Part shown: positions 43,030 to 54,233 of the stretch, piece after piece
Layout of the letters: every line of letters starts with the position of its first letter
Position numbering within the stretch: position 1 is the stretch's first letter
NCBI GenBank assembly: GCA_012845835.1
Contig: JABAKD010000022.1
Span: 8,360,218 to 8,424,217 of the forward strand
From: Undaria pinnatifida
Lineage: Eukaryota > Sar > Phaeophyceae > Laminariales > Alariaceae
Direction of reading: 5' to 3'
DNA: 64,000 bases
Made by a program: the position numbers and the translations under genes
Notes under the pieces: generated by a model
What the model saw: the letters and a program-made list of their open reading frames with translations, nothing else
Databases searched by the model: none
Told to the model about the DNA's origin: nothing

Positions 43030-46000
43030 CTAACAGGGCAAGGGCTCAACACTGATAGTGCCGCTCATGCCACCTTCCAGCCCCACGTCCTCCTCCTCCT
43101 CCCCCTCCAATGCCGCCCCTACCGCTATTACCATGCGCTCTAGAGCGTCATAACGATCAACCATGGAGGCGTACACTGTCTCCGCCCCCGGCTTTGGTAC
43201 CGCGGCAGGCTCGCCGCCCACAGCAGTCGCCCTTGGAGGAAAAACAGGGAGCATTACGCAGGGGGAAGGTGCAGGCGTGCGAGTGGTCGGTCGCTTTTCG
43301 GGTTAATGACCTGGAGTCCTATACTTGTTGAAAGCACGATAGAAGCGCCCCCGGAGAAAATTGGGAGCAAAGAACACTAAATAAGCTGTTCTCCAAACAT
43401 AGTGGAAACAAGAAAGCCACATTTTCGCGTGCGCACAGCAGAATTTAGCTCAGCAGCGGCGTGGATAGACGGCCACTACGGAACCTATCCACCCACCACC
43501 GACTCACTGCCCGTATTTCCGTGCAATTCCCAACCCCACCCCCAATCCCCGCACCCCCAACCCCCTACCCAAACGCATAGTTCCCACCCTCGCTTCCCAC
43601 CTCTTACATGTACGCCACAACCACTGAGCTAGCGGTCAGCGCTAAATGGCCAAGAAGGACGACGAGGGGGATCCGAACCCCAAATTTAATTTTTGCGAGA
43701 TATAATGGAGCTAGCAGTTAATTCTAACTGCTAGCGCAGTGCTCATAATCCCACATTGTGTTTGTGTTAGATATTCACCATACCCGAGTTGAGCTAGCCG
43801 TCAGCGGCGACTGCTAGCTCAGTGGTGGCCTGGTGTATCTCTAACACCATCCCTTGCCCTGGTAAATGAAAACCCGACGTGCTCCGTCCCGGCATTGTAG
43901 AGATGGGAGGGTGTATGGTCTTAAAACTACAGCCATGCATGGAGTGAGTACCCCCCCCGGCGCTTCGAGCTGGTGCACGCGATGTCTGCCTGCTCGGTGA
44001 AAACCCGACGTGCTCCGTCCCGGCATTGTAGGAAGCAAGGGGCAATGGTCTTAAGACTACGGCCATGCATGAAATGAGTAAATCCCCCCACCCGTCTGTC
44101 TTCGAGCACACTCGTAAACGCCCGCGCTCACCCGTAAACCTCAACGAACGGGACGTACGCCACCCCGCGCTCCCGGCACTCCATGCCGTGCTTGGCCCTC
44201 AGCGCGGCACCCACCGCGGCGGAGTCAGATGCGGCCGCTGTAAACACGGGCGCTTGGAAAACGTCTGCGAGAACTTGAAGTACCTGCTCTCGGAGTTGGG
44301 AAGAAAAAAACACGGGAGATGCGGAGAAGGTCGCTAGCGAGTGTGGGATTAGATGACGACAACAACACCACTAGCAGTAAAAGCAGCGGCGGTGGCAGCA
44401 GCATCAGCGTACTTATCGACAAAAACCCAACAAAACCAAGCCCGACTACTGCACGAATCAACACAAAACTACCAGGTAAAAATTACAGCAGTGTATAGCA
44501 CCCCTTTGTGCCGCACCGCTACGTTATTCGATCCGCCACCGGTAGCCAGTATTCTCGACGGCTTCCGGACACCCAGCTCCCTCGCGTGCGCCCTCATCGA
44601 CAAAAACCTCCCCTCCACCACTGCTCTCGCCTCCTCCTCCGCGCTAAGCTCTTCCTGCGCGTTAGGTGGTAACGTGCGAGGGGGGGGGGAGGGCTAAGGC
44701 AAAGAAGGTGGTCATGGCGGCGCACGTGATCGCTGTAGGCGACATTTGGAGCGGTGACAACGGCGACAGTAGCGGCGGTTGACGCCACCGAAGAACCGCG
44801 AAATATGACGCGGGGGAGTCGCGATGCAACGTGCTTACTCAATCCCCAAAACACTGCAGTCGTTTCAATCTTCGTACCAATGCAAAAATTGTCAGCGCGA
44901 AGTTCAAGTAGTGTTTTCCTCCAAAACGCGTGTACCGTTGTGAATGAGTTAAAAGGCCGCGGTGAGGAGGTAACACACAGAATACAGCGCAATGGGCAAC
45001 GGTTCGACATACGCTTCCTTATGCGTACACCCCCCATCCCTTCCATTTCCCCATCCCCCTCTTAGACACCTCTTCCCACGCCCCAGTTGACCCCCCCCCC
45101 CCCCCATCCCAACCCTAAAACGCGCAAACTTTCTGATATTATACGCCCAGTTGCCCCCCCGCCCCGGCCGGGGTTGGTTGGCAACGGCACTGTAATACAC
45201 GCCTCTCACTTCGTGAGCTAGACCATCAGGGTACCGTTTTTTTTGTGTTGCGGCGGTAACCGAGATGGTGGTCGAGTTCGATCAAGCTGTGCGGAGTGGG
45301 CAACCTTAACCCCACGCGAGGGGGATGATACCACGTAGTGTGCATATGGTAAAGGCACCCACGAGGGAGTTACATAGTGTCCCCATTGCTGTCTCTAGAA
45401 GCGACCTCACCAGATTTTTTTTTTTTAATTCATTCGAAGCTGTGATCCATATGCAAGAAAGTACGCACAAGGTGCCTAAGTCCGCCTAACGGCGCTTCGC
45501 GCTTGGTGCATGCGAGGTCTGCCTGGTCGGTGAAAACCCGACATGCTCCGTCCCGGCATCGTAGGGACGCGAGGGTCTACGGTCGTAAGACTACGGCCAT
45601 ACATGATAGTGAGTACACCCCCCCTTCCCCAACCCTAAAAGTCACAATGATTTGCTTGCTGTTAACCCCCGCCCCCCCCAAAAGATATTGGAACGAAAAC
45701 GTATTTGCACAGCTCAACGGAGTACGCGAAAAAGCTGAAACTGCGATTTCGTGTAGGGGACCTGGACCTACCATAAAGAAGAAAGAGATGTACCAGTAGT
45801 CGGGAGGAGGACGTAGCTATACATATGTGTCCGTGTGGCACAGCAATACCAGGAGAGTAGGACTCACATAGTAGGAGAATGTGAAATATACTAGAAGGAA
45901 CGGGATGCGTTAGAGGTGAGGAATTTAGATGAATGTGGCATGGAAGAGTTTGATAGACTAGACAGTAGCGAGAAAACGATCGCTATCCTAGGAGATAGAT

Positions 46001-49000
46001 GGTGGCCACAGACCGCGAAGCAGGACGGGGATAGGATAAGCAAACCGTTTTTACGCAACATAAGGAAAAAGCGTAATGAGCGCCCAAACGTTGGAGATTT
46101 CTCTATTAGCAGTAGGAACGGTGCTCCGTCTCGAAAGGGAAGCGTGGTCAACGGTCGAATGACTAAGGCAAGCAACAAATCACTACGCTCCCCATAAAAC
46201 AAAAACGTATCTCAACAAGCACAATGCATTGCTATTCCCCCTCCCCACTGAGTCCTGAAAATCGCAATGGTTTCGTGTTAGCCCCCCCCCCCCCCCCCCG
46301 AGCCCTAAAAACCACAATGGTCTGCTTGCTGTTACCCCCCGAACCTGTGTTATCGGTGTGCCGCTCCCATCCATAAAGAAGTTTCCCTGTCGGTTTATTT
46401 GCGGCGTTATCTCGAACATGTCAAGGAACAGGCCCAGCTTACCGCGGTTGCCTGCTTTCCCATCACCTAAAAGCCTTCCGTTGACGTAAGGAGTGCGGGG
46501 AGCAAGGGATGGCAAGCGGAAGGGGGTTGGAAAAGGGCGTGTCCGACGACCATCTACAACACATTTTCAGCCCTTAGCGATCCGTGACGTTACGCTACGC
46601 TTAGCTACAATCGGCTACCCCAAGCTATGTTACGCTATGCTGCGCCATGCTGCGCTACGCTGTGCTACGCTGTGCTACGCTGTACTACACTGCGCTACGC
46701 TGGGTCACGCTGTGCAACGCTGCGCCACGCTGCGCCACGCTGCGCCACGCTGCGCTGCGCTGCGCTACGCTGTGCTACGCTGTTTGGCGCTTGCTACGCT
46801 GCGTGGTGCTGCGCGATGCTGCACGATGCTGCGCGATGCTGCGCGATGCTGCGCGATGATGCGTCATGCTGCGCTATGCCGCACTACGACGTGCCACTCC
46901 GTGCTACACCGCGCTACGCAGCGATGCGCCGTGCTACTCTGCGCTACGCCGGCCTAGGCCACGGAAGCCTACGCTATGCTGAGCTACACTGAGCTAAGCT
47001 GCGATACGCCGCGCTATGCTGCGTTATGCCACGTTATGCCGCACTGCGATGTGCTACGCGGTGCTTTGCCACGCTACACTAGCCTAGGCCACGCTACGCT
47101 GAGCTACATCGGGCTACACTGCGCTACGCAAACGTTTTCACCAGTGGGTTTTCATGACTTGGCGGGCTCTCGGCGCCGGAACTCTTACGTTGTTTTTATG
47201 TCCTGTACCAACCCAAACCATGCGAAACAAAAATGTTGGTTAAAGGGTTTGTCTTGGCAGCTTGTGCAAAACACTATTCATCCCAAGTGTTGTATGTGTG
47301 TAGGAAAGTTCGTTGGGGGTAATTATATTTAATAAAGTCACACTCATTCAAGACTTTAATCAACTTCCATCTTCGACGGAGATGGTATAGAAACACAGAG
47401 CTACCCCGTACTTGGAAAACGCCTCCCAGCTTCCCCGGGCGCGTCTATCCCGGACCCCCTCCCTCGTGAGTGACCCGTTCTTGTACACCAGCATGGCGAA
47501 CCACGCCGCCGGATTGCACGGATGGTACATGGTGTTCCCTGTTGTCGCAGGTATTCCAAAACGCAAGACGAGACAAGAACGGAGAGAGTATAAGGCAAGA
47601 CAGGTTAAAGCAACTCAGAGCAAAGCAGATCAAAGCAGAGCGAACGCAAAAGCAAAAAGAGGTGAAGCCAAGAAAACACAACGCAAAGCAAAGCCAAACT
47701 AAGCCGAGCTTAAAACAACCAAAAACAAACTAAAGCAGACCGGACGGGACCGGACCAAGCCAAACAAACCAAGGCCGACCAAGCATAGCCAGCCGCGTAG
47801 AATAGGCACCGGTACAGCAATGCACTAGCCGGCACAGCGACTGCCACCTCAACTTAAAACACACCTGTCGTGGTCGGGCTCGGGTCGGTGGTCACTCCTA
47901 GCAGAGTGTCGGACGTGCCTAAGCTCACCATCACGTCTCCCCCTCCCGCCTCTTCCGAACCGCCAGCGGCCACGACCCCCATCCCCGCTAGGGAGTTGCA
48001 GTTGTCTCCGCTCCCCGCCACCACCAAGCAGTCTCTAGAAAATCCAAACCTGCGATCATTGTCCAACCGTTCGCGACGATGCGCGTTTTACGAACGCGGT
48101 TGTGCTCGGAGGTCGTCCTACCGTTGTCCGAGAAGAGAGTTCTCTTTCCAGGGTAAAAAAAAAAAGTAGCCACTACAACACGAACACAAACGCAAACACC
48201 AACGCACAACCCGACGAAGAATTTCTCTTGCGGGGGATTAAATCAAGAATCAAGTAGCGACCCCGAAAACACAAACACAAGCACACGAATACACACCCGC
48301 CATCACTCGTGAGGTGATCAAACATAGCAACGCCTGCATAGAACACTAACCTTAACCCTAACACTAAACACTAACGCCCAAACATACCACAAATACTACC
48401 CTAAGAAGAAAGCCCCCTTGTGGGGGCCAAAAGTCGAAATTACCACAAAAATACGAACAAACACAAATACAAACACAAACACACATCAACGCACAGCATA
48501 ACCTCGACCCCCCCCCCCCCCTCCCCCCCCCCAAGCCGCCGCCGCCGCCGCTACCACTTCCGTAACTGCCGCCCCTCTCACCTTCGGCAGAGATAGGCGG
48601 AAACATTCCCGACCCCGACGTGAGAGTCGACGATTCCCCCGTCGTCCCCGAGGCGTTCCCTTAGACCCGGTGCGGTCGCCTCCAACGCCTCCTTGAGCCA
48701 TCGCTTTTCCCTGAAACAGCATCAGCACCAGCAAGCGCCGGCGGGCATCGTTAGCGAAAGACCCTCAACCTCCCGAACAAAACAATACGAGCGACCCAGA
48801 GGTAATAATTTTGACGGCGACAAAAAGAAAGTAGGGACCGCTTTTGAGTTTCCTGAAGCGTCCGCCGGCAACCAAACCGGACAAGTTAAAGATGGTAACA
48901 CATGTCCTGCTAAGTGAGTTCCTAGCGACAGCTAAGCACAATATGATATGTCGCGGTGGTCGTGGTGGAGGCGGCCGCGGCGACGGCGGCGGCAAAGCCG

Positions 49001-49788
49001 TACTGTCGTTAAGGGTTTTGCGCAGTAGGGCATTTGTAACTGTCAAGTTGCGCGTGTTGGTGGCCCGCGGCGGTCTAACAATCCGCCTTCAGCGACTCCT
49101 AAAAAGGTCCATTTTTTAGCGCGGTGAAAATTAGAAACCTGCATTCACTCGTAAAATAAAGCAGGTATGACGCGGTGGCGGTGGCGGTGAAGGCGGCGGA
49201 AGACCCGACAGCGGCAAGATGGAGGCGAATCAAAAGCTCCCGCGGGGTTCATGCTAGTGCGAACGAGTCGGCAGTGTGGGTGCCACAGCCCGCCTTCTGC
49301 TGAGGTCACCGCGCTATGTGGAGTGAGTAGCGGGCGGGAGGTAGAGACGAAGGGAGTCCAGCCGAGCCGAGGCGGGGCGATCCGAGTGCGATGTGTTCAA
49401 TCGGCTTCGAACGCAGCGTACAAAGGCCGCGGCGCAGAAGCCCGAGGAGCACCCCCCCCCCCTACCCCCCGACCATCTTCCACCTACCAACATTACCCCG
49501 CACACACGCACACGCACGCCAACACCCCCCCCGCCCAACATCTCACCAACTTCTTCCACCGCACACACGCGCACACACGGTAGCACACACGCGCGGGCAG
49601 TAGCTATGACCTTTTCTTCGAAAAAAAGACAACATCGCACATCAACGCCACTAACGCTAATGCCGTCAACATCTTCACAACCGTTAACCCCACCATCATC
49701 AGCACCAACAGCCTTAGCACTACCACCGCTACCCACACCACTACGTGGAGCATCACTACCAACAGCAACAGCAACGAGGACAGCGAAC

Positions 49789-49857
<69 letters not shown>

Positions 49858-52800
49858 CACTCACGCAGGCAGACAGGCAAGCAGGCAGGCAGGCACTCAC
49901 GCAGGCAGAGAGGCAGGCACTCACGCAGGCCGAGAGGCAGGCACGCACTCAAACGCGCACGCAATACGCAGCCCACGAACTCGAGAAGCCACCGCCAACC
50001 AACATGCAATAAGCTGGCTTTCTGCCTCACCCGAAAATATGTCTTCGAGAGAAAGTGAAGGTGCAACCCTACGGAGAATTCCATCGTAGCCTAGGTGCGC
50101 AATAAAATATTATTGGAAAACACATAACGGCGTTCCAACCATGTTGGGCAGCAGTTCCTCAGCGAAGGATACTCACTAGTCAGAAATTATTTGGCAAAAA
50201 AAACGCCAAAAGCGCTACTTTTATCTTAGCAATCGTCACTGAAAAAGCACCAAAATCATAACTTTTTTGGGTGAAAAAAACAAACAAAAACTACCCCTAG
50301 CAATGCACGCGCCACTCTACGACCTCACCTTATATGCATGAGGTTCATTCCGCTGCCGTCAGAGGTCTCGATTTCCGCGTAGCGCCCGGCAAGGACTGAC
50401 GCCAAAAAGCTGCAGACCAGAGAAATGCGCTCCGTGTTCTCGTACGTCTGCGGCCGTTCTCGGTGAATCTGAGCGGTTTGAAACAAGAAAAAAAAAAATC
50501 GGCTGTAAGGCAGGGGTGAGTGGTTCGGTGGTTCAGCGACTGTCTAATGCTCACGGACTGCTGCGAGTTCCCATCTGAAAACGTGCAAAGCTGCATATCT
50601 GGGACTTTAGCTTCGTATTCTCGTACGCCTGCCTCGGCCACCCTCGATTAATTTGAGGGATTCATTCTCGCGCGCAAGACAACTAGACGCCGGCGACTCG
50701 GCGACCACGGACAGTTACGCCTCCCCGCCCTTCCCCTCCCCTCTTTCGATTCCAGCCGCCCCCCTCCCCGCCCCGCCTCAACCACAGCCACCTTCATGAT
50801 CTGTGGCGCCCCTTGCCGGAGGTGCGCCCTCGACCCTGTAAGCTCCGCCAGACGCGTGGCACCCCCCATCGCCTCCTCGAGCTCCGCTGCATACTTCTTT
50901 GTGCTACCGTCCGCCCATATCGGCGAGTCCTCCACGGCAAAGCACCCGGAAAACGCTTCCACCAACCCCGCCCCACCAGGCACGGCCGCAGCTTTTGTCG
51001 ACGTCGCCTTTTCTGCCACCGCCACGGCCCCTATCCCCCCGCCTCCACTACCCCCAACGGCGCTATCAACACCGCCGCCACCGCTGCCGCTGCTGCTGCT
51101 ACCAGGGCTATTTTGGCCACTCAACAAGTCGCTCGAATGCGAGTCTGAGTCTGCCGCCATCGCGCGGAGCCTCTCTTGCGCGCCTTTGGCCCAGTATACC
51201 GTCCCATGTTGCTGGCCGCTCACGGACACCGCTCGCACCGCCGAGAGGTCGAGGCCTGCACGGGACATGTCACCGTTTGGGTCCTACCGCGCGAAAACAG
51301 CGAGCGGGTGGTGGGTGAGCGGGTAGGCGAGCAGGCAGGTGTTGGGACGGGGCGCGGCGGGCCTCTCTCAGTTTATTTTTCTGTTTTTCGGCCCGTCTGC
51401 CTATCTGTCTGTCCTTTTGTCTGTCGGTCTGTTTAACTACTTGTCTGTTTGTGTATCTGTATCTGTCTGTCTGCCTGTCTGCGCGTCCGTCTATTTGCAC
51501 CTGTCTCGTATGTATCTGCCTTTCTTCTCCTTCTCTTTCCGCCCTTCCGCTTTCTCCCTCTCTTCCCCGCCAACTCGAGTCGATCATGCGTATCGGTGGT
51601 CCGCAACTCGCGTATAACCCCCTTTTTTGTTGCACTCACGTTTTTGGGACTAAACTACTTGGTGTCAAATTCGAAAGATATTTCCAGCAGTAAAATTAGC
51701 TGAGGAGGGAAGGGACAGTGGGGTTTCTGTACAGTTACCAGGTATGATACGTACCATAGCACTATATATACTTCGAAGGAACATGCTAGGTTCCACAACA
51801 CGACAGAAGGCATTCGCAATACGTAAGCAATGGGCACGTGTGATATCATATTGTAGACAGCTTGCAAAAATGATTATCGACCCTAAACTTGTCGAATTCA
51901 CATCTGACGTCGTTAAAATATTTTTATAAAACAGCCCAATCGAAAGCCAGTACTGTCAGTGTGCGGAGTAGGGCCGGTTGTCGCCATATTACTGTGTTTT
52001 GCGGATGCACATGCCGGCATTATAGAGGGGCCGCTACCGTACTCAAAGACACGAGGGCACGAAAGGCCACACGCACCTTGAGTCGATGCAGCAAAGCTTC
52101 GAGAGCGTGGAGCCACATCGCGACGGGAGAGGTAACCTGAGAGCCCGAAATCTTCATGCCGTTCTTGGACCCGTATCGATGTTCGGCCGGCAGGTCCCGC
52201 TGCGGACATGCGCGTGGTTTTCCACAGAGCGGGGAGCACACCGGATGTCAAAAAGGTCAGCGAACTGTCAAGTGTTTGGGCCCGTCAAAGTCTCCTTATA
52301 AAGCGAGTTTCTAATTAACGATGGCATAAAAAATAGGGGTTCTTTTCCACCGTCGCGCGCTGGAATCTACCTGTCCGGCCACCGGAGCTTCCAAAAAGAA
52401 CGATAAAATAATGAAATGAATCGCTGTACGCACACAGTTGACGGCAGTTGCACATACCCACCCGCGCGAGTCCACAGCGAGAGCTACAGCAGTATCTTAT
52501 ACTAGTTTCAGGTGGTGAGGTCCGTCAAGGTCTTGCGTGTACGTCAAGGGGCAAGAGAGCCGTCAACCCATACCTTTGCTGGAGGCCGGCTGCGAGGAAA
52601 TTTGAAATGAACGTCCTCGTTGGTGGGGAGGGGTGCTGCTGCTACTCATAGCTCTACTTTACACTTCGGTTGGCTTCGTGCATCCAACGCCTCAAAAGCA
52701 TTGGTGGTGTACTTACGAGAACGACAGAAGGCACAGCAGTAGGACTACTGCTGCTGCTGCCGCTGCGGAACTACTCTCGGTACTTGTACAACTGCCGCAT

Positions 52801-53347
52801 ATTGCCTGGCATCGCGCAGCAGTGTCAGTGTACCATGGTGAATGAAAAAGTACCGGAAATACGAGTATACCCGTAGAAATCAGGACTACTCTCACTGCTA
52901 CCAGGTATCATGGTATGTAACTTCACTGCTGCATAATATCCTGGTGCAGTAGAAGCAATTACACTACGAACTACATACAAAGCTGCTGCTACCGCTGTGT
53001 AACTGTACTGCTGCATAATACCAGGTACTGCTGTACACACCGTAGTACCTGGGGCAGTGCTGCTCACAGCTCACTGCTCATTTGAGCGATTACTCCCGAC
53101 GTGAAAATTTGCGTCTAGCGTCCACACACACCTCGTAATTGACGGATTCAAGCACCACCGGGTCATTCAACGTCCCTCCTGCCCCCTTCCCCCGCAATAC
53201 TGCTGCCGTCAAGCTCTGGGTGCTGAGATCAAGCCCTAGCCACAGCGGCTGCTCTTCTTGCATCTCCTGCTGTTCGGTGGCAGCTCCCACTCCAGTCGGA
53301 CCTGCTGTTGGTGCTGCTGCCGTGATCAACCTGCTGTTCCGAAACAT
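43030..53347 (-). CDS. XYLB: D-xylulose kinase (FGGY carbohydrate kinase)
   Basis: Eleven exons on the minus strand: 53347-53132, 52199-52077, 51283-50792, 50468-50329, 48710-48582, 48049-47865, 47538-47412, 46474-46345, 44654-44523, 44286-44132, 43231-43030 (stop TAG). Total 676 aa; every junction is GT-AG and phases agree. It phosphorylates xylulose to xylulose-5-phosphate with ATP. Seen: LGLDLSTQS (about 37-45), VTSPVAMWLHAL, SVSGQQHGTVYW (133-144), DSPIWADGST with the conserved Asp at 238, TSDGSGMNL, SGDNCNSLAG with the expected catalytic Asp at 382, VSLGTSDTL, MLVYKNGSLTRE, FLDMFEITP, ILATGGGSNN and QVLQVLADVFQAP. It follows the animal/plant XYLB layout, longer than its usual 530-550 aa because of a Ser/Gly/Ala insert (about 155-215) and an N-terminal extension. 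Upstream in-frame ATGs exist, so the start is tentative. Exon 10 could start at 44286 or 44283. Confidence 0.93.
43615..43850 (-). repeat. tRNA-like repeat with strong hairpins in the kinase's last intron
   Basis: On the minus strand GCTGACCGCTAGCTCAGTGG (box A-like) and GGGGTTCGGATCCCC (box B-like) occur, but in the wrong relative order for one gene. GCTAGCAGTTA and TAACTGCTAGC (43712-43737) form a perfect 11-bp stem with a 4-nt loop. Best read as two overlapping SINE-like fragments. Confidence 0.5.
43850..44090 (+). repeat. 110-bp dispersed repeat, two direct copies
   Basis: Copies at 43855-43950 and 43965-44085 each carry GGTGAAAACCCGACGTGCTC, CGTCCCGGCATTGTAG and CTACAGCCATGCATG or CTACGGCCATGCATG, separated by a C8 run. 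They sit in the intron between exons 11 and 10 of the kinase. Confidence 0.8.
45485..45620 (+). repeat. 110-bp dispersed repeat, best-preserved copy
   Basis: GGCGCTTCGCGCTTGGTGCA, TGCCTGGTCGGTGAAAACCC, TCCGTCCCGGCATCGTAGGG and GAGGGTCTACGGTCGTAAGA, then C runs. It precedes a LINE fragment here, as it does in inverted form at 61440-62010, hinting that it is part of that retroelement. Confidence 0.8.
45850..46200 (+). pseudogene. Second LINE family, C-terminal coding fragment
   Basis: The frame reads RTHIVGECEIY, stop, KERDALEVRNLDECGMEEF, then EKTIAILGDRWWPQTAKQDG, SKPFLRNIRKKRNERPN. The Cys/His-type spacing followed by IY.KERDAL is typical of the C-terminal end of LINE reverse transcriptase proteins. 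It lies in a kinase intron in antisense to the kinase. Relatives: 17670-17870 (-) and 61440-61830 (-). Confidence 0.65.
46590..47130 (+). repeat. GCTACGCTGC-type degenerate minisatellite
   Basis: About 540 bp of imperfect 10-bp units (GCTACGCTGC, GCTACGCTGT, GCGATGCTGC, GCCACGCTGC) inside the kinase intron between exons 8 and 7. The unit drifts along the array, so this is an old array with local expansions. Translation in every + frame is a repetitive Cys/Ala/Leu/Arg string, not a gene. Confidence 0.9.
47560..47790 (+). repeat. AAGCAAAGC-rich purine tract
   Basis: Loose repetition of AGCAAAG, AAGCCAAGC and ACCAAGCCAA words in the kinase intron 6/7 region. Period is irregular. Confidence 0.5.
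49789..49960 (+). repeat. (GGCA)n microsatellite with variant spacers
   Basis: About 17 uninterrupted GGCA units (49791-49858), then CTCACGCAGGCAGACAGG-like units, in the largest kinase intron (48711-50328). Confidence 0.9.
51370..51500 (+). repeat. CTGTCTGT-rich tract in kinase intron 2
   Basis: Dense TGTCTGTCTGTC/TGTCTGCC words (51395-51490). A MITE-like terminus (GACAGCTTGCAAAAATGATT, 51850-51930) lies further along the same intron. Confidence 0.6.
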
Positions 53348-54233
53348 GAACGCCCAGGAACTACTCCTCTGGAGAGCAAGCGAAGCTCGCCCGCGAACAA
53401 GGGCAGAGCCAAAGGCAGATCGTGTTGCACACTCGTTTATCTTGACGAAGGATGGTCGTGGTGTCGCCCTCATAGTAGCTGGCCGCGTGGCAGCGGGTAT
53501 CAGCCAGGCCATCGCCGAGATCATGTGTCCCGACGACAGCAAAAGGAGCAAGCTGGAAATGTGCCAGGTTTTGAAATTCGCCAGAACATGATGACTACAT
53601 GTACTACTTTTGGCGCTTTTTACGGTGCCATTGCTTCTGGCCATGGCGCACTTCTCGTACCTGGCTTGATCGCGTGGCCTACTTCTTTTAGCCACCTTGA
53701 ATGTCTGGTCTGTAGTTTTGTAGTTTTCTCCGTAGCTTGGAGCTTGGAGAGCCGCCGCTAGTTGCTCCGCCGACGGCACAAGGTTGCGGTTTGGTGGATA
53801 CGGCGAGTTTGCACGCGATAATGAAGCGATGCATTTCCGGGGGGAAGAAATATTGTTGGTTTGCACGCGATAATGAGGCGGTGTACTTTCGGGGGTTAAA
53901 TCACGTGTGATGTGTTCTGATGAGCACCCTAGGCCGCACCACGCAACGTTGCTCGTAAGGTGCAAGCAGAACCAACTAGCACACGCTCCTCAGCTGACGA
54001 CTGAGGCACACGCACGTCTGACCTGCTACATCCCAGCGATCCTCCGCTTGCCTCAGCAAAAGCTTTCCGCCCTGCACCCAATCACCTTTCCTCGGCCCGG
54101 AGCCAAACACCGCACAACGCAAGAGCGGCTCGTTTTTGCTGGCCCACAGCAAGCAAGCAAGGCCGCTCGCTAACGTACGGTTGCTAGCAAGTGAGAGCAA
54201 ACAGCATATTGCAAGTGAGAGGAAGGATCCGCC
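53348..54233. promoter_or_regulatory. Divergent intergenic region, XYLB / TIM17
   Basis: The two genes are head-to-head with about 890 bp between chosen start codons, so this interval should hold both promoters. An imperfect direct repeat, GGTTTGCACGCGATAATGA-like, occurs near 53811 and 53858 with a shared GCGGTG/GCATTT...CGGGG follow-up. No TATA box stands out. The kinase frame stays open to 53965, so its start could lie further upstream. Confidence 0.45.

Noticed and set aside
46493-46992. Cys/Ala/Leu/Arg repetitive frames of 70-154 aa
   Set aside because: Open only because the 10-bp array has few stops in several frames at once.
47401-47412. Alternative donor GGG/GTAGCT for kinase exon 7
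   Set aside because: It gives the wrong phase for exon 8; AA/GTACGG with acceptor GGAAG/G restores FSKLLGDGK in family alignment.
48345-48370. Interstitial telomere (CCTTAACCCTAACAC)
   Set aside because: Only about two imperfect units within an ACACAAA-rich intron; chance is likely.
49604-50084. CLPACLPACLPA-type and GRQAGRQAGRQA-type frames
   Set aside because: Translations of the (GGCA)n array inside a kinase intron.
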